Assembly (NCBI GenBank): GCA_027923965.1
Contig: AP026969.1
Location: 1,922,001 to 1,986,000, forward strand
From: Comamonadaceae bacterium OS-1
GTDB lineage: Bacteria > Pseudomonadota > Gammaproteobacteria > Burkholderiales > Burkholderiaceae_C
Direction: 5' to 3'
DNA length: 64,000 nt
Part shown: positions 1-9,845 of the stretch, piece by piece
How positions within the stretch are numbered: the stretch's first letter is position 1
How the letters are laid out: each line of letters begins with the position of its first letter
Translations under genes and position numbers: made by a program
Notes under the pieces: generated by a model
Seen by the model: only the letters and a program-made list of their open reading frames with translations
Told to the model about the DNA's origin: nothing
Databases searched by the model: none

Positions 1-912
1 GGGGCTGAGCTTCCACTGCTTGAGCGGATGGGATTCACGCTCCTTGAACCGGCGGCGCTGTTCCTTGCGGCTGACCGAAAACCAGAACTTGATCAGATGC
101 ACGCCGCTGCGCACCAGGTGCCGCTCGAACTCGGGCGCCTGGCGCATGAATTCGGCGTATTCCTCGTCCGAGCAAAAGCCCATCACGCGCTCCACCCCCG
201 CCCGGTTGTACCAGGAGCGGTCGAACATCACGATCTCGCCCACCGAAGGCAGGTGCTGCACATAGCGCTGGAAGTACCACTGCCCGCGCTCCAGTTCAGT
301 GGGCTTTTCCAGGGCTACCACCCGCGCGCCCCGGGGGTTGAGGTGCTCCATGAAGCGCTTGATGGCGCCGCCCTTGCCGGCAGCGTCGCGGCCTTCGAAC
401 AGGATCACCACGCGCTGCTTGGATTCCTTGACCCAGGCCTGCAACTTGAGCAGTTCGACCTGCAGACGGAACTTTTCTTTCTCATAGGTGCTGCGCCGCA
501 TCAGGTGGCGGTAGGGGTAGCCGCCTTCGCGCCAGTCGTCGGACAGGATGTCGTCCGGGTGCTGGCGCCCGCTGGATGCGGGCATGCCGCTCTCGAGTGC
601 TTTTTTCAACGCCAGGCGGTCATCGTCCGATGCGCCCTCCAACAAAGCGCGCAGGGCCGCAGCTTTGCCACTGGCTCCTTCGGTGCCTTCGATCACCGAC
701 AACACCGCTGCCAATTGCTTGCCTTGTGCCGCCAAAACGGCTTCGCTGGCCACCTCTTCGGCCAGCGGCAGCAGCGCTGTGGAATAGACCGTGTCGCCCT
801 GCGCTACCTTGCGCTGGACCGAGCGGGCACCCCGCGCAGCGGCTGCACGTTTTGGCGCAGTGGCTGCAGGCTTTGATTTTTGTTGTCCGGACGACGGGCT
901 CACTCCAGCCAT
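1..912 (-). CDS. ppk2: PPK2-family polyphosphate kinase, 3' end missing
   Basis: The reading frame starts at the ATG complementary to 910-912 and stays open for 304 codons to the window edge, so the C-terminus is outside the window. After a poorly conserved, Ala/Lys-rich N-terminal extension of about 130 residues comes the PPK2 kinase core: Walker [12 protein letters not shown], the FQRYVQHLP segment, Walker [18 protein letters not shown], and finally [13 protein letters not shown]2 enzymes move phosphate between polyphosphate and nucleotides in the cytoplasm. The Walker A and lid motifs are intact, so an active enzyme is likely. The gene diverges from uvrB with 273 bp between them. A second, shorter PPK2 lies at 23845-24750 and shares the same motifs, so the two are paralogues. 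Which nucleotide it uses cannot be read from the fragment. Confidence 0.9.
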   Translation of the reverse strand, partial: MAGVSPSSGQQKSKPAATAPKRAAAARGARSVQRKVAQGDTVYSTALLPLAEEVASEAVLAAQGKQLAAVLSVIEGTEGASGKAAALRALLEGASDDDRLALKKALESGMPASSGRQHPDDILSDDWREGGYPYRHLMRRSTYEKEKFRLQVELLKLQAWVKESKQRVVILFEGRDAAGKGGAIKRFMEHLNPRGARVVALEKPTELERGQWYFQRYVQHLPSVGEIVMFDRSWYNRAGVERVMGFCSDEEYAEFMRQAPEFERHLVRSGVHLIKFWFSVSRKEQRRRFKERESHPLKQWKLSP

Positions 913-1185
913 GGGCATATCTCCACGCGTTATCCCAGGGCACAAGCACCACGCAATCCCCGGATCACACCAGTTTGCTGGCTACCCGCTTGCATGGATT
1001 TGATCCATGTCAAATGCTTGGCTGCAATCCCCATGGATTTTTTGTTCTGTATACCCAGCCAAGCCACCCCGCGGGGGTTGTGGACGCAGACCCATGGGAG
1101 CCCAGTGGGCACCCCCAGTCCTATACAGTGTCGGGTTTGCCGTCGCCATCCTGCTGATGGTTGTGCTGCTCCGGAGCCCGCGCCC

Positions 1186-3294
1186 ATGACCGAAATCGTC
1201 TCTCTGTACCCGTCTACCTCCCCCGAGCAGCCCGAAGGCGAGTTCGTCAGCTTCCCCGGTTCGCCGTTCGAGCTGTTCATGCCGTACCCGCCCGCAGGCG
1301 ACCAGCCCGAGGCCATCCGCCAACTGGTGGAAGGCGTGGGGGACGGCGAAGTGTTCCAGACCCTGCTGGGTGTCACCGGCTCGGGCAAGACCTTCACCAT
1401 GGCCAACGTGATTGCCCGTCTGGGCCGCCCGGCCATCATTTTTGCGCCCAACAAGACGCTGGCCGCGCAGCTCTACAGCGAGTTCCGCGAGTTCTTCCCG
1501 AAGAACGCGGTGGAGTATTTCGTCAGCTACTACGACTACTACCAGCCCGAGGCCTATGTGCCGCAGCGCGACCTGTTTATTGAGAAAGACAGCGCCATCA
1601 ACGAGCACATCGAGCAGATGCGCCTGAGCTGCACCAAGAGCGTGCTGGAGCGGCGCGACGTGGTCATCGTGGCCACGGTGTCGGCCATCTACGGTATCGG
1701 CCAGCCCGAGGCCTACCACCAGATGGTGATGACGCTGCGCCACGGCGACAAGATGGGCCAGCGCGACGTGATTGCCCAGCTCATCCGCATGCAGTACCAG
1801 CGCAACGATATGGAGTTCAGCCGGGGTATGTTCCGCGTGCGCGGCGACACCATCGATGTGTTTCCGGCCGAGCATTCCGAGCTGGCCATCCGCATCGAGC
1901 TGTTTGACGACGAGATCGACAGCTTGCAGCTGTTCGACCCGCTCACCGGCCGCATCCGCCAGAAGATTCCGCGCTTCACCGTCTACCCCAGCAGCCACTA
2001 CGTGACCCCGCGCGACAAGGTGCTGGCTGCGGTGGAAACCATCAAGACGGAGCTGAGCGACCGGCTGAAAGAACTGGTGGGCATGGGCAAGCTGGTGGAG
2101 GCACAGCGGCTGGAGCAGCGCACCCGGTTTGACCTGGAAATGCTTACCGAGATCGGCCACTGCAAGGGCATCGAGAACTACACCCGCCACCTCAGCGCCG
2201 CGCTGCCCGGCATGCCGCCGTCCACGCTCACCGACTACCTGCCCAAAGACGCGCTGATGTTTCTGGACGAAAGCCACATCCTCATCGGCCAGTTTGGCGG
2301 CATGTACAACGGCGATAGGGCGCGCAAGACCACGCTGGTGGAGTACGGCTTTCGCCTGCCCAGCGCGCTGGACAACCGCCCGCTGAAGTTTGAAGAGTTC
2401 GAGACCAAGATGCGCCAGGCGGTGTTCGTTTCGGCCACGCCCGGCAACTGGGAAAAAGAACACACCGGCCAGGTGGTGGAGCAGCTGGTGCGGCCCACCG
2501 GCCTGGTCGATCCGCAGGTGGAAGTGCGCCCCGCCACCCACCAGGTGGACGATGTGCTGCAGGAAATCCGCATCCGGGTGGAAAAGAGCGAGCGGGTTTT
2601 CATCACCACGCTGACCAAGCGCATGGCCGAGCAGTTGACCGACTACCTGACAGAAAACGGCGTGAAAGTGCGCTACCTGCACAGCGATGTGGACACGGTG
2701 GAGCGGGTGGAAATCTTGCGCGACCTGCGCCTGGGCACCTTTGACGTACTGGTCGGCATCAACCTGCTGCGCGAAGGCCTGGACGTGCCCGAGGTGTCGC
2801 TGGTGGCGATTCTGGATGCCGACAAGGAGGGTTTTTTGCGCTCCGAGCGCTCGCTGATCCAGACCATCGGCCGGGCCGCCCGCAATCTGAATGGCCGGGC
2901 CATTCTGTACGCGGACAAGGTTACCGACTCCATGCGCAAGGCCATCGACGAGACCGAGCGCCGCCGCACCAAGCAGATCGCCCACAACCTGGCCCAGGGC
3001 ATCACCCCGCGCAGCATCATCAAGCAGGTGAAGGACCTGATCGACGGCGTGTACAGCGAAAAGTCAGGCCGCGAAGCCGAGAAGCTGGCGCAAGACGCGA
3101 TCCAGCGCGCCAAGGTGGAGGACATGGGCGAGAAAGACATCGCCCGCGAAATCAAGCGCTTGGAAAAGCTGATGCTGGAGCACGCCCGCAACCTCGAGTT
3201 CGAAAAAGCCGCCCGGGTGCGCGACCAGTTGGCGGTGCTCAAAACCCAGGCTTTTGGGGCATCGGGGCACGACAATATTGCCGTGGGAAACTAA
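1186..3294 (+). CDS. uvrB: UvrABC excinuclease subunit B
   Basis: This is the DNA-damage verification helicase of nucleotide excision repair. It receives lesions from UvrA and recruits UvrC. The ATG at 1186 gives 702 residues, close to the usual 670-700; the frame is open further upstream, but that part has no UvrB similarity. Visible features are Walker A GVTGSGKT (residues 62-69), the beta-hairpin region [15 protein letters not shown] that clamps DNA, the DEAD-type motif LMFLDESH, helicase motif [11 protein letters not shown], and a C-terminal UVR motif ([20 protein letters not shown]) that binds UvrC. No strong Shine-Dalgarno is visible before this ATG. It is a single gene between the divergent PPK2 and the isc operon. 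A convincing LexA box was not found upstream. Confidence 0.97.
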   Translation: MTEIVSLYPSTSPEQPEGEFVSFPGSPFELFMPYPPAGDQPEAIRQLVEGVGDGEVFQTLLGVTGSGKTFTMANVIARLGRPAIIFAPNKTLAAQLYSEFREFFPKNAVEYFVSYYDYYQPEAYVPQRDLFIEKDSAINEHIEQMRLSCTKSVLERRDVVIVATVSAIYGIGQPEAYHQMVMTLRHGDKMGQRDVIAQLIRMQYQRNDMEFSRGMFRVRGDTIDVFPAEHSELAIRIELFDDEIDSLQLFDPLTGRIRQKIPRFTVYPSSHYVTPRDKVLAAVETIKTELSDRLKELVGMGKLVEAQRLEQRTRFDLEMLTEIGHCKGIENYTRHLSAALPGMPPSTLTDYLPKDALMFLDESHILIGQFGGMYNGDRARKTTLVEYGFRLPSALDNRPLKFEEFETKMRQAVFVSATPGNWEKEHTGQVVEQLVRPTGLVDPQVEVRPATHQVDDVLQEIRIRVEKSERVFITTLTKRMAEQLTDYLTENGVKVRYLHSDVDTVERVEILRDLRLGTFDVLVGINLLREGLDVPEVSLVAILDADKEGFLRSERSLIQTIGRAARNLNGRAILYADKVTDSMRKAIDETERRRTKQIAHNLAQGITPRSIIKQVKDLIDGVYSEKSGREAEKLAQDAIQRAKVEDMGEKDIAREIKRLEKLMLEHARNLEFEKAARVRDQLAVLKTQAFGASGHDNIAVGN

Positions 3295-3324
3295 TCGTTC
3301 TAAAATAAGACCGGTCAGTATGCT

Positions 3325-3365
3325 TACCCGACGAATTCGATAGGCTTCTCTGCTATAATGGCATC
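3325..3365 (+). promoter_or_regulatory. isc operon promoter with candidate IscR site
   Basis: An extended -10 element TGCTATAAT lies at 3351-3359. Just upstream, TACCCGACGAATTCGATAGG (about 3325-3344) resembles the type 1 IscR operator pattern (TACYYGAC, AT centre, partial inverted half) and would cover the -35 region. [4Fe/2Fe]-dependent feedback by IscR on its own operon is established in enterobacteria. The site here is inferred by eye, and its right half is a poor match. Confidence 0.45.
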
Positions 3366-3445
3366 TGTCAATAAATAAAAACCAGAAGTTGAGGGTGGCT
3401 ACCGTGACTTACACACGGAAGCACGCTGGAGGAAGCGGAGGTAAG

Positions 3446-3464
3446 ACCGGCCCAGGCCGGTTTT
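3446..3464 (+). terminator. Terminator-like hairpin in the iscR leader
   Basis: A 6-bp stem ACCGGC/GCCGGT with a CCAG loop (3446-3461) is followed by only TTT. It sits about 85 nt before iscR and about 85 nt after the predicted transcription start. The U-run is short, so it may be an attenuator, a processing hairpin or only a leader structure. Confidence 0.3.
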
Positions 3465-3547
3465 AGTTCCATGTGTAACCCCAGTACTGCCTACAAGAGG
3501 CGCGCGGCCACCGTGCGCCCCAAGGCCCACTAAAACAGGAGCTTGCG

Positions 3548-4084
3548 ATGCGACTCACCACCAAAGGCCGTTTTGCGGTCACAGCCATGATTGATCTGGC
3601 CCTGCGCCAGAACAACGGCCCCGTCACGCTTGCGGCCATCAGCCAGCGGCAACAAATCTCCCTCTCGTACCTGGAGCAACTGTTCGGCAAACTGCGCCGC
3701 CACGAGCTGGTCGAGTCCACCCGCGGCCCCGGCGGCGGCTACACCCTGGGCCGCAAAGCCACCGACATCACCGTGGCTGACATCATCGTCTCCGTGGACG
3801 AGCCGATGGACGCGACCCAGTGCGGCGGCAAGGAAAACTGCCTGGGCGAAGCCGGCCGTTGCATGACGCACGACCTGTGGGCCTCGCTGAACACCCGCAT
3901 GGTCGAGTTTCTGGACTCGGTGAGCCTGCAAAAGCTGGTGGACGAGCAACTCGCCAAGGGCGTGCAAATCGAAAGCAAGCCCATGGTCAAGCGCGCCATC
4001 TCCAGCATGCCAGTGGTCAAGCCCATGCGTATCACCGGGCCGAACTCGGTGTTCGCCCTTGGCAATGTGTTTGCCAAGTCCTGA
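3548..4084 (+). CDS. iscR: Iron-sulfur cluster regulator IscR
   Basis: This Rrf2-family transcription factor senses iron-sulfur status and represses its own operon when it carries a [2Fe-2S] cluster. The 178-residue protein begins MRLTTKGRFAVTAMIDLAL, the canonical winged-helix start (about 1-70, ending GPGGGYTLGR). Cluster ligands are C92, C98 and C105, with H108 as the likely fourth; the last Cys spacing is one residue longer than in E. coli IscR. It is the first gene of the isc operon, 86 nt before iscS, with AGGAG 7 nt before its ATG. The last seven codons and stop are repeated just downstream with only silent changes (see the repeat at 4061-4113). Confidence 0.97.
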   Translation: MRLTTKGRFAVTAMIDLALRQNNGPVTLAAISQRQQISLSYLEQLFGKLRRHELVESTRGPGGGYTLGRKATDITVADIIVSVDEPMDATQCGGKENCLGEAGRCMTHDLWASLNTRMVEFLDSVSLQKLVDEQLAKGVQIESKPMVKRAISSMPVVKPMRITGPNSVFALGNVFAKS

Positions 4085-4113
4085 TGCAGGCAACGTATTC
4101 GCCAAGTCCTGAT
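4061..4113 (+). repeat. Duplicated 3' end of iscR (25 bp x 2)
   Basis: 4061-4085 and 4089-4113 are 25-bp direct repeats matching at 22 positions. Both read GNVFAKS-stop in their own frame, and the three differences (AAT/AAC, GTG/GTA, TTT/TTC) are all silent. The first copy is the true end of iscR. The second lies in the iscR-iscS gap. Confidence 0.9.
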
Positions 4114-4170
4114 CTTTTAACAGCGCTTTTTTAAAGCCAGCCTTCACCCAAAGTTTTTGAGAGCTAGCCA

Positions 4171-5388
4171 ATGGATACCCCACACTTCCCCATCTACATG
4201 GACTACAGCGCCACCAACCCCTGCGACGAGCGGGTGGTGGATGCCATGATTCCCTGGTTGCGCGAACACTTCGGCAACCCCGCGTCGCGCAGCCATGCAT
4301 GGGGCTGGGAGGCCGAAGCGGCTGTGGAAAAAGCCCGCGAACAGGTGGCAGCACTGATCGGTGCCGACCCGCGCGAAATCGTCTGGACCTCGGGTGCTAC
4401 CGAATCCAACAACCTGGCGCTCAAGGGTGCTGCGCATTTCTACAAAACCAAAGGCAAACACATCATCACGGTCAAAACCGAGCACAAGGCCGTGCTCGAC
4501 ACCTGCCGCGAGTTGGAGCGCCAGGGTTTTGAAGTGACCTACCTGGACGTGCAGGCTGATGGCCTGGTCGATCTGGAGGCCTTCAAGGCGGCCATCCGCC
4601 CCGACACCATTCTGGCCAGCGTGATGTTCGTGAACAACGAAATCGGCGTGGTCCAAGACATCGCCGCCATCGGTGCCATCTGCCGCGAAAAGGGTGTGAT
4701 TTTCCACTCCGATGCTGCCCAAGCCACCGGCCGCGTCGAGTTCGATCTGTCGAAGATGCCGGTCGATCTGATGAGCCTGACCTCGCACAAAACCTATGGC
4801 CCCAAAGGCATAGGCGCATTGTTTGTACGCCGCAAGCCCCGCATCCGCCTGGAAGCGCAAATGCACGGCGGTGGCCACGAGCGCGGCATGCGCTCCGGCA
4901 CCTTGCCCACGCACCAGATCGTCGGCATGGGCGAGGCCTACCGCATCGCCAAGGAAGAAATGGGTGCGGAAAACGTCCGCATCCAGGCCTTGCACGACCG
5001 CATGCTGGCCGGCCTGAAGGGCATCGAACAGGTGTTCATCAACGGCCACGAAACGCAACGCGTGCCGCACAACCTGAACATGAGCTTCAACTACGTCGAA
5101 GGCGAGTCGCTGATCATGGGCATCAAGGGGTTGGCGGTGTCCAGTGGTTCGGCCTGCACATCCGCCAGCCTGGAACCCAGCTACGTGCTGCGCGCCCTGG
5201 GCCGCAGTGACGAGCTGGCCCACAGCAGCCTGCGCATGACGATTGGCCGCTGGACCACCGAGGCCGATATCGACTACGCGGTTGATACCATCAAAACCAA
5301 TGTGGCCAAGTTGCGCGACCTGAGCCCTTTGTGGGAAATGTACCAAGATGGTATTGACATCAGCACCATCCAGTGGTCTGCGCATTGA
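4171..5388 (+). CDS. iscS: Cysteine desulfurase IscS
   Basis: This PLP enzyme converts cysteine to alanine and passes the sulfur as a persulfide to IscU, and in other bacteria also to tRNA thiolation partners. The 405-residue protein has the class V aminotransferase fold. The PLP lysine is K207 in SHKTYGPKG, and the catalytic loop cysteine is C329 in [21 protein letters not shown], which is characteristic of the IscS (group I) type rather than SufS. The C-terminal tail carrying the IscU-docking region is full length. It lies 86 nt after iscR and 24 nt before iscU on the same strand. Confidence 0.98.
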   Translation: MDTPHFPIYMDYSATNPCDERVVDAMIPWLREHFGNPASRSHAWGWEAEAAVEKAREQVAALIGADPREIVWTSGATESNNLALKGAAHFYKTKGKHIITVKTEHKAVLDTCRELERQGFEVTYLDVQADGLVDLEAFKAAIRPDTILASVMFVNNEIGVVQDIAAIGAICREKGVIFHSDAAQATGRVEFDLSKMPVDLMSLTSHKTYGPKGIGALFVRRKPRIRLEAQMHGGGHERGMRSGTLPTHQIVGMGEAYRIAKEEMGAENVRIQALHDRMLAGLKGIEQVFINGHETQRVPHNLNMSFNYVEGESLIMGIKGLAVSSGSACTSASLEPSYVLRALGRSDELAHSSLRMTIGRWTTEADIDYAVDTIKTNVAKLRDLSPLWEMYQDGIDISTIQWSAH

Positions 5389-5412
5389 ACTGAACTGAAG
5401 AGGTAAAACACC

Positions 5413-5817
5413 ATGGCTTATTCTGAAAAAGTGGTAGACCACTATGAAAACCCCCGCAACGTCGGCTCGTTTGAAAAAGGCGACGACAGCGTAGGCACCG
5501 GCATGGTCGGCGCACCCGCCTGCGGCGACGTGATGAAGCTGCAGATCAAGGTCAACCCCGTGACCGGCGTGATCGAAGACGCACGCTTCAAGACCTACGG
5601 CTGCGGCTCGGCCATCGCGTCCAGCTCGCTGGTGACCGAATGGGTCAAGGGCAAAACCCTGGACGAAGCGGCAGCGCTGAAAAACAGCCAGATCGCCGAA
5701 GAGCTGGCGCTGCCCCCGGTCAAGATCCACTGCTCCATCCTGGCCGAAGATGCCATCAAGGCTGCGGTCAGCGACTACAAGCAAAAACACGCTGCGGCGG
5801 CTGCCCAGGTCCACTGA
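5413..5817 (+). CDS. iscU: Iron-sulfur cluster scaffold IscU
   Basis: IscU is the scaffold on which [2Fe-2S] clusters are built from IscS sulfur and iron. At 134 residues it is of normal length and very close to the E. coli protein. Ligands C37 (GAPACGD), C64 (TYGCGSA) and C107 with neighbouring H106 (KIHCSIL) are present. The LPPVK motif recognised by the HscA chaperone is intact directly before the last cysteine. AAGAGG lies 9 nt before the start. It ends 2 nt before iscA, so the two are translationally close. Confidence 0.98.
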   Translation: MAYSEKVVDHYENPRNVGSFEKGDDSVGTGMVGAPACGDVMKLQIKVNPVTGVIEDARFKTYGCGSAIASSSLVTEWVKGKTLDEAAALKNSQIAEELALPPVKIHCSILAEDAIKAAVSDYKQKHAAAAAQVH

Positions 5818-5819
5818 GC

Positions 5820-6143
5820 ATGGCTGTCACGCTGACTGAGGCCGCTGCCCGGCACGTCACCCGCTACCTGGCCAAACGCGGCAAGGGCGTGGGCGTGCGC
5901 CTGGGTGTCAAAACCACGGGCTGCTCGGGCCTGGCCTACAAGCTGGAGTACGTGGACGAATTCGCCCCCGAAGACGTGATTTTCGAAGGCCACGGCGTGA
6001 AGGTGCTGGTCGATCCCAAAAGCCTGGCCTACATCGACGGCACGCAGCTCGATTTTGTGCGCGAAGGCCTGAACGAAGGCTTCAAGTTCGAAAACCCGAA
6101 CGAGCGCGACAAATGTGGCTGCGGAGAGAGCTTCCGAATCTGA
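5820..6143 (+). CDS. iscA: A-type iron-sulfur carrier IscA
   Basis: IscA delivers iron or clusters from the scaffold to target enzymes. The 107-residue protein has the three invariant cysteines of A-type carriers: C35 in TTGCSGLAY, and C99 and C101 in DKCGCGESF. The start chosen is the ATG at 5820, two bases after the iscU stop, because the downstream frame then matches the family from residue 1 ([13 protein letters not shown]). It lies between iscU and hscB in the standard order. Confidence 0.97.
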   Translation: MAVTLTEAAARHVTRYLAKRGKGVGVRLGVKTTGCSGLAYKLEYVDEFAPEDVIFEGHGVKVLVDPKSLAYIDGTQLDFVREGLNEGFKFENPNERDKCGCGESFRI

Positions 6144-6205
6144 CGGCAGCGCTCCGAATACCAACCGCCCGTGCCTTGTGTGCTGGCGGTTTTTTCTTGG
6201 CATGT

Positions 6206-6718
6206 ATGAACCTCCAATCCAACGACTTCGCGCTGTTTGACATCCCCGTGCAGTTCTCGCAAGACCTCGCCGCCATGCAAACCCGCTGGCAGGCCTTGCA
6301 GCGTGAAGCGCACCCCGACCGTTTTGCCGCCCAGGCCGGTGCCGCGCAGCGCCTGGCCATGCAGTGGTCGGTGCGCATCAACGAAGCCTGGGCGCGGCTG
6401 AAAGACCCGCTCAAGCGTGCGGCCTACCTGTGCGAGCTCCATGGCGCGCCCATCCAGGCCGAGAACAACACCGCCATGCCCGGCGCTTTTCTGATGCAGC
6501 AGATGGAGTGGCGCGAGGCCCTGGACGATGCCAACAGCGCCGCCGCCCTGGAGACGCTGAACACCGAGGTGCTGCAAGCCCGCCGCGATGGCTTGGCCCG
6601 GTGCGCCCAGTTGTTGGACGAGACCCGCGACTACGCGGCTGCCGCCCAGCAGGTGCGCGCCCTGATGTTCATCGAACGCTTTGCCCGCGACGTGGACGAT
6701 GCTATCGACCGCCTGTGA
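6206..6718 (+). CDS. hscB: Co-chaperone HscB (J-domain)
   Basis: HscB brings IscU to HscA and stimulates its ATPase. The ATG at 6206 gives 170 residues beginning MNLQSNDFALFDIP, the expected family start; the frame is open upstream but overlaps iscA. The N-terminal J-domain carries HPD in REAHPDRF (about residues 31-38), followed by the helical IscU-binding C-terminal domain. It lies 62 nt after iscA and 27 nt before hscA. Confidence 0.96.
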   Translation: MNLQSNDFALFDIPVQFSQDLAAMQTRWQALQREAHPDRFAAQAGAAQRLAMQWSVRINEAWARLKDPLKRAAYLCELHGAPIQAENNTAMPGAFLMQQMEWREALDDANSAAALETLNTEVLQARRDGLARCAQLLDETRDYAAAAQQVRALMFIERFARDVDDAIDRL

Positions 6719-6745
6719 CAATCGACGAATAACTTACTACTTCCC

Positions 6746-8602
6746 ATGGCGCTCCTCCAAATTTCCGAACCCGGCCAGTCGCCCGACCCGCACCAGCGCC
6801 GCCATGCCGTCGGCATCGACCTCGGCACCACCCACTCGCTGGTGGCCACCGTGCGCAGCGGCGAAGCCGTGTGCCTGCCCGACGACCAGGGCCGCGTGAT
6901 CCTGCCCAGCGTGGTGCGTTACCTGCCGGGCGACAAACGCCAGATCGGCCATGACGCACTGGCCGCCCAGGCCAGCGACCCCGAAAACACCATTGCTTCC
7001 GTGAAGCGCTTCATGGGCCGCGGCCTGGCCGACATCGCCCAGCGCGAAAAGCTGCCCTACGTGTTCATCGACAAACCCGGCATGGTGGGCCTGCAAACCG
7101 CGCACGGCGAAAAATCACCAGTCGAGGTCAGCGCCGAGATCCTGGCCACCCTGCGTTTCCGCGCCGAAGACAGCTTTCTGGACGACGTGCACGGCGCGGT
7201 CATCACCGTGCCCGCCTACTTCGACGATGCCCAGCGCCAAGCCACCAAGGACGCGGCGCAACTCGCCGGGCTGAACGTGCTGCGCCTGATCAACGAGCCC
7301 ACTGCTGCCGCCATCGCCTACGGCCTGGACAACGGCAGCGAAGGCATTTACGCGGTGTACGACCTGGGCGGCGGCACCTTCGACATCAGCATCCTGCGCC
7401 TGAGCCAGGGCGTGTTCGAGGTGATTGCCACCGGCGGCGACGCAGCCCTGGGCGGTGACGACTACGACCGCGCATTGGCCGACTGGGTGCTGGCGCAAAC
7501 CGGCCAACAGGCCGTCACAGCCTCCGACAAAGTGGCCCTGAACGCTGCCGCCCGCGCTTGCAAGGAAGCCCTGTCTGCTACAGATTCGGTAGCTATAAAC
7601 GTCCAAGGTTCGGGCGGTAGCATCCTATTTGACGTTAAAAAATCCGACTTTGAAACCGCCACCGCACACCTGACGGCCCGCACCATGGCCGCCGTGCGCA
7701 AGGCGTTGCGCGATGCCAAGCTGACGGTAGACGAGGTGCAGGGCACGGTGATGGTGGGCGGTTCCACCCGCATGCCGCAAATCCAGCGCGCCGTGGCCGA
7801 TTTCTTTGGCCGCGCACCGCTCACCAACCTGAACCCCGACGAAGTCGTCGCCCTGGGTGCTGCCATCCAGGCCAACCAGCTGGCGGGCAACAGCGGGGCA
7901 GGGGACTTGCTGCTGCTGGACGTGATTCCGCTGTCGCTGGGTATTGAGACCATGGGCGGCCTGGTCGAGCGCATCGTGCCGCGCAACCAGACCATTCCCA
8001 CGGCGATGGCGCAAGATTTCACCACCTACCAGGACGGCCAGACCGCCCTGGCCTTGCACGTGGTGCAAGGCGAGCGCGACCTGGTGGTCGACTGCCGCAG
8101 CCTGGCCCGCTTCGAGCTGCGCGGCATCCCGCCCATGGCCGCCGGGGCTGCGCGCATCCGCGTCACTTTCACGGTGGATGCCGACGGCCTGCTCAGCGTG
8201 GCCGCGAAAGAGCAGGGCAGTGGCGTGGAAGCGCAGATCACCGTCAAGCCCAGCTACGGCCTGAGCGATGAACAGATCGCCCAGATGCTGCAAGACAGCT
8301 TCCATACCGCCGCGCAAGACATGCAGGCCCGCGCCCTGGTTGAAGCCCGCGTGGATGCCGACCGCATGCTGCTGGCCACCCAGAGCGCGCTGGCCGCCGA
8401 TGGCGATTTGTTATCAGCAGACGAGCTGTCCACCATCGAAGCTTTGCGTGCCGAGCTGGTCCAGGCCAAGCTGCTGACCGATGCCAAACTGGTCGAGGTC
8501 GCCACCAAACAACTGGCCGATGGCACCGAAGCCTTCGCCGCCGCCCGCATGAACCGGGGCATCCAACACGCCCTGTCCGGCAAGAACATCGAGACCCTCT
8601 GA
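6746..8602 (+). CDS. hscA: Hsp70-class chaperone HscA
   Basis: HscA is the specialised Hsp70 that releases clusters from IscU to acceptors. The 618-residue protein is of normal length. The nucleotide-binding domain shows [11 protein letters not shown] near residue 24, [12 protein letters not shown] and the VGGSTRMP motif. The substrate-binding domain follows from about residue 390 and lacks the acidic DnaK tail. The stretch around 7575-7630 has more AT-rich codons than its surroundings, but the frame is intact. It stops one base before fdx. Confidence 0.97.
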   Translation: MALLQISEPGQSPDPHQRRHAVGIDLGTTHSLVATVRSGEAVCLPDDQGRVILPSVVRYLPGDKRQIGHDALAAQASDPENTIASVKRFMGRGLADIAQREKLPYVFIDKPGMVGLQTAHGEKSPVEVSAEILATLRFRAEDSFLDDVHGAVITVPAYFDDAQRQATKDAAQLAGLNVLRLINEPTAAAIAYGLDNGSEGIYAVYDLGGGTFDISILRLSQGVFEVIATGGDAALGGDDYDRALADWVLAQTGQQAVTASDKVALNAAARACKEALSATDSVAINVQGSGGSILFDVKKSDFETATAHLTARTMAAVRKALRDAKLTVDEVQGTVMVGGSTRMPQIQRAVADFFGRAPLTNLNPDEVVALGAAIQANQLAGNSGAGDLLLLDVIPLSLGIETMGGLVERIVPRNQTIPTAMAQDFTTYQDGQTALALHVVQGERDLVVDCRSLARFELRGIPPMAAGAARIRVTFTVDADGLLSVAAKEQGSGVEAQITVKPSYGLSDEQIAQMLQDSFHTAAQDMQARALVEARVDADRMLLATQSALAADGDLLSADELSTIEALRAELVQAKLLTDAKLVEVATKQLADGTEAFAAARMNRGIQHALSGKNIETL

Positions 8603-8603
8603 C

Positions 8604-8942
8604 ATGCCCATCATCAAAATCCTGCCCCACCCCGAATACTGCCCGCAAGGTGCCGAGATCAGCGCGCCCGCGGGCACCTCGATCTGCGAAGCCATGCTGG
8701 ACAACCACATCAACATCGAGCACGCCTGCGACATGAGCTGCGCCTGCACCACCTGCCACGTCATCGTGCGCGAGGGCTTCCAGTCGCTGGGCGAACTGGA
8801 CGAAAACGAAGAAGACCTGCTGGACCGCGCCTGGGGCCTGGAGCCACAGTCGCGCCTGGGCTGCCAGGCCTTGCTGGCGCAGCAGAATGTGACGGTGGAA
8901 ATCCCCAAGTACACCATCAACCACGCCAAAGAACTTCACTGA
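8604..8942 (+). CDS. fdx: ISC-type [2Fe-2S] ferredoxin
   Basis: This electron donor for cluster assembly is adrenodoxin-like. The 112-residue protein has ligands C42, C48, C51 and C87 in the pattern ACDMSCACTTC and LGCQA; C46 is an additional non-ligand cysteine. The acidic segment ELDENEEDLLDRA is typical of the ISC subtype. It starts one base after the hscA stop and is the last gene of the operon. No iscX follows; a dispersed repeat does. Confidence 0.97.
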   Translation: MPIIKILPHPEYCPQGAEISAPAGTSICEAMLDNHINIEHACDMSCACTTCHVIVREGFQSLGELDENEEDLLDRAWGLEPQSRLGCQALLAQQNVTVEIPKYTINHAKELH

Positions 8943-8943
8943 T

Positions 8944-8998
8944 AAAAAAGACTGTCTGCGCTTATTCCATCAGCGTGAGCAGCTATCAAAAGAATAGT
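8944..8998 (+). repeat. Dispersed two-hairpin repeat, copy 1
   Basis: The core GCGCTTATTCCATCAGCGTGAGCAGCTATCAAAAGAATAG lies at 8959-8995. It fills the gap between fdx and dnaQ and runs to within a few bases of the dnaQ start. Confidence 0.8.
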
Positions 8999-9000
8999 GT

Positions 9001-9714
9001 ATGCGCCAAATCATTCTGGATACCGAAACCACCGGCCTGTCGGCAGCGGGTGGCGACCGCGTGCTGGAAATCGGCTGTGTCGAGCTGCTGAACCGCAAGC
9101 TCACCGGCCACCATTTCCACCACTACATCAACCCCGAGCGCGACAGCCACGAAGACGCGCTGCGGGTGCACGGCATCACCACCGAATTCCTGCGCGACAA
9201 ACCCAAGTTCGCCGAGATCGTGGATGCGTTCCTGGCCTACTGCACTGACGCCGAGCTGGTCATCCACAACGCTGCCTTCGACGTCGGCTTTCTGGACAAG
9301 GAGCTCGAGCGCCTGGGCAAGCCACCGCTCAAAAGCTTTGTCAGCGGCATCATCGACACCCTGGCCCTGGCCAAGGAGTTGTACCCCGGCAAGCGCAATT
9401 CGCTGGATGCCCTGTGCGACCGGCTGGAAGTCGACCGCTCGGGTCGCGACGTGCACGGCGCTTTGCTGGATGCCGAGCTGCTGTCGCAGGTCTATATCAA
9501 TCTCACGCGCGGCCAGGATGCCCTGCTGATCGATGTGGGTGATGAAGACACCACCGTGGCCGCCGTGCCGCAGATGGACCTCAGTGGTTTTGTGCTGCCC
9601 GTGCTGCACATCAGCGAGGAAGAAGCTGCCGCCCACCAGGATTTGCTGAAACAACTCGATAAATCCAGCGGCGGAAAGACAGTCTGGCGAATCCTCGAAA
9701 AAGATGTTGTATAA
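9001..9714 (+). CDS. dnaQ: DNA polymerase III epsilon subunit
   Basis: DnaQ is the 3'-5' proofreading exonuclease of the replicative polymerase. The 237-residue protein has ExoI ILDTETTG (D7, E9), ExoII with HNAAFDVGFLDKEL, and ExoIII-epsilon VHGALLDAELL with the catalytic His-Asp pair. The C-terminal region that binds the alpha subunit ends FRILEKDVV-like (WRILEKDVV). The ATG at 9001 lies immediately after a dispersed repeat and has no clear Shine-Dalgarno. The stop codon (9712-9714) lies inside a TATAAT-like hexamer that may serve the tRNA gene downstream. Confidence 0.95.
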   Translation: MRQIILDTETTGLSAAGGDRVLEIGCVELLNRKLTGHHFHHYINPERDSHEDALRVHGITTEFLRDKPKFAEIVDAFLAYCTDAELVIHNAAFDVGFLDKELERLGKPPLKSFVSGIIDTLALAKELYPGKRNSLDALCDRLEVDRSGRDVHGALLDAELLSQVYINLTRGQDALLIDVGDEDTTVAAVPQMDLSGFVLPVLHISEEEAAAHQDLLKQLDKSSGGKTVWRILEKDVV

Positions 9715-9715
9715 T
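9710..9715 (+). promoter_or_regulatory. Candidate -10 box of tRNA-Val
   Basis: TATAAT at 9710-9715 overlaps the dnaQ stop codon and lies 49 nt before the mature tRNA. The -35 region is weak, so this rests on the -10 match and position only. Confidence 0.4.
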
Positions 9716-9764
9716 TCGAGGCTTACCTGATAGCGATTAACAAATCGCAGATCACCAAATATCA

Positions 9765-9839
9765 GGGCGATTAGCTCAGGGGTAGAGCACTGCATTCACA
9801 CTGCAGGGGTCGCAAGTTCGAAACTTGCATCGCCCACCA
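9765..9839 (+). tRNA. tRNA-Val(CAC)
   Basis: The 75-nt cloverleaf is complete. Acceptor GGGCGAT pairs with ATCGCCC, the D arm is GCTC/GAGC, the anticodon stem CTGCA/TGCAG has loop TTCACAC (anticodon CAC, reading GTG valine codons), the T arm is GCAAG-TTCGAAA-CTTGC, then discriminator A and an encoded CCA (9837-9839). Confidence 0.97.
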
Positions 9840-9845
9840 GAATTA

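Noticed and set aside
1047..1062. CTGTATACCCAGCCAA as a LexA box before uvrB
   Set aside because: Only the left half fits CTGT-N8-ACAG; the right half is missing and it lies about 125 bp before the start.
982..2985. 667-codon open frame antisense to uvrB
   Set aside because: It is a mirror of uvrB in GC-rich DNA, with low-complexity His/Ala/Gly composition and no family motifs.
3395..3466. 23-codon GTG frame in the iscR leader as a leader peptide gene
   Set aside because: No clear Shine-Dalgarno and no regulatory codon run; mentioned only as part of the leader structure.
7575..7630. Possible further dispersed repeat copy in hscA (GGTAGCTATAAACG)
   Set aside because: Only about ten bases resemble the repeat and no hairpin 1 is present.
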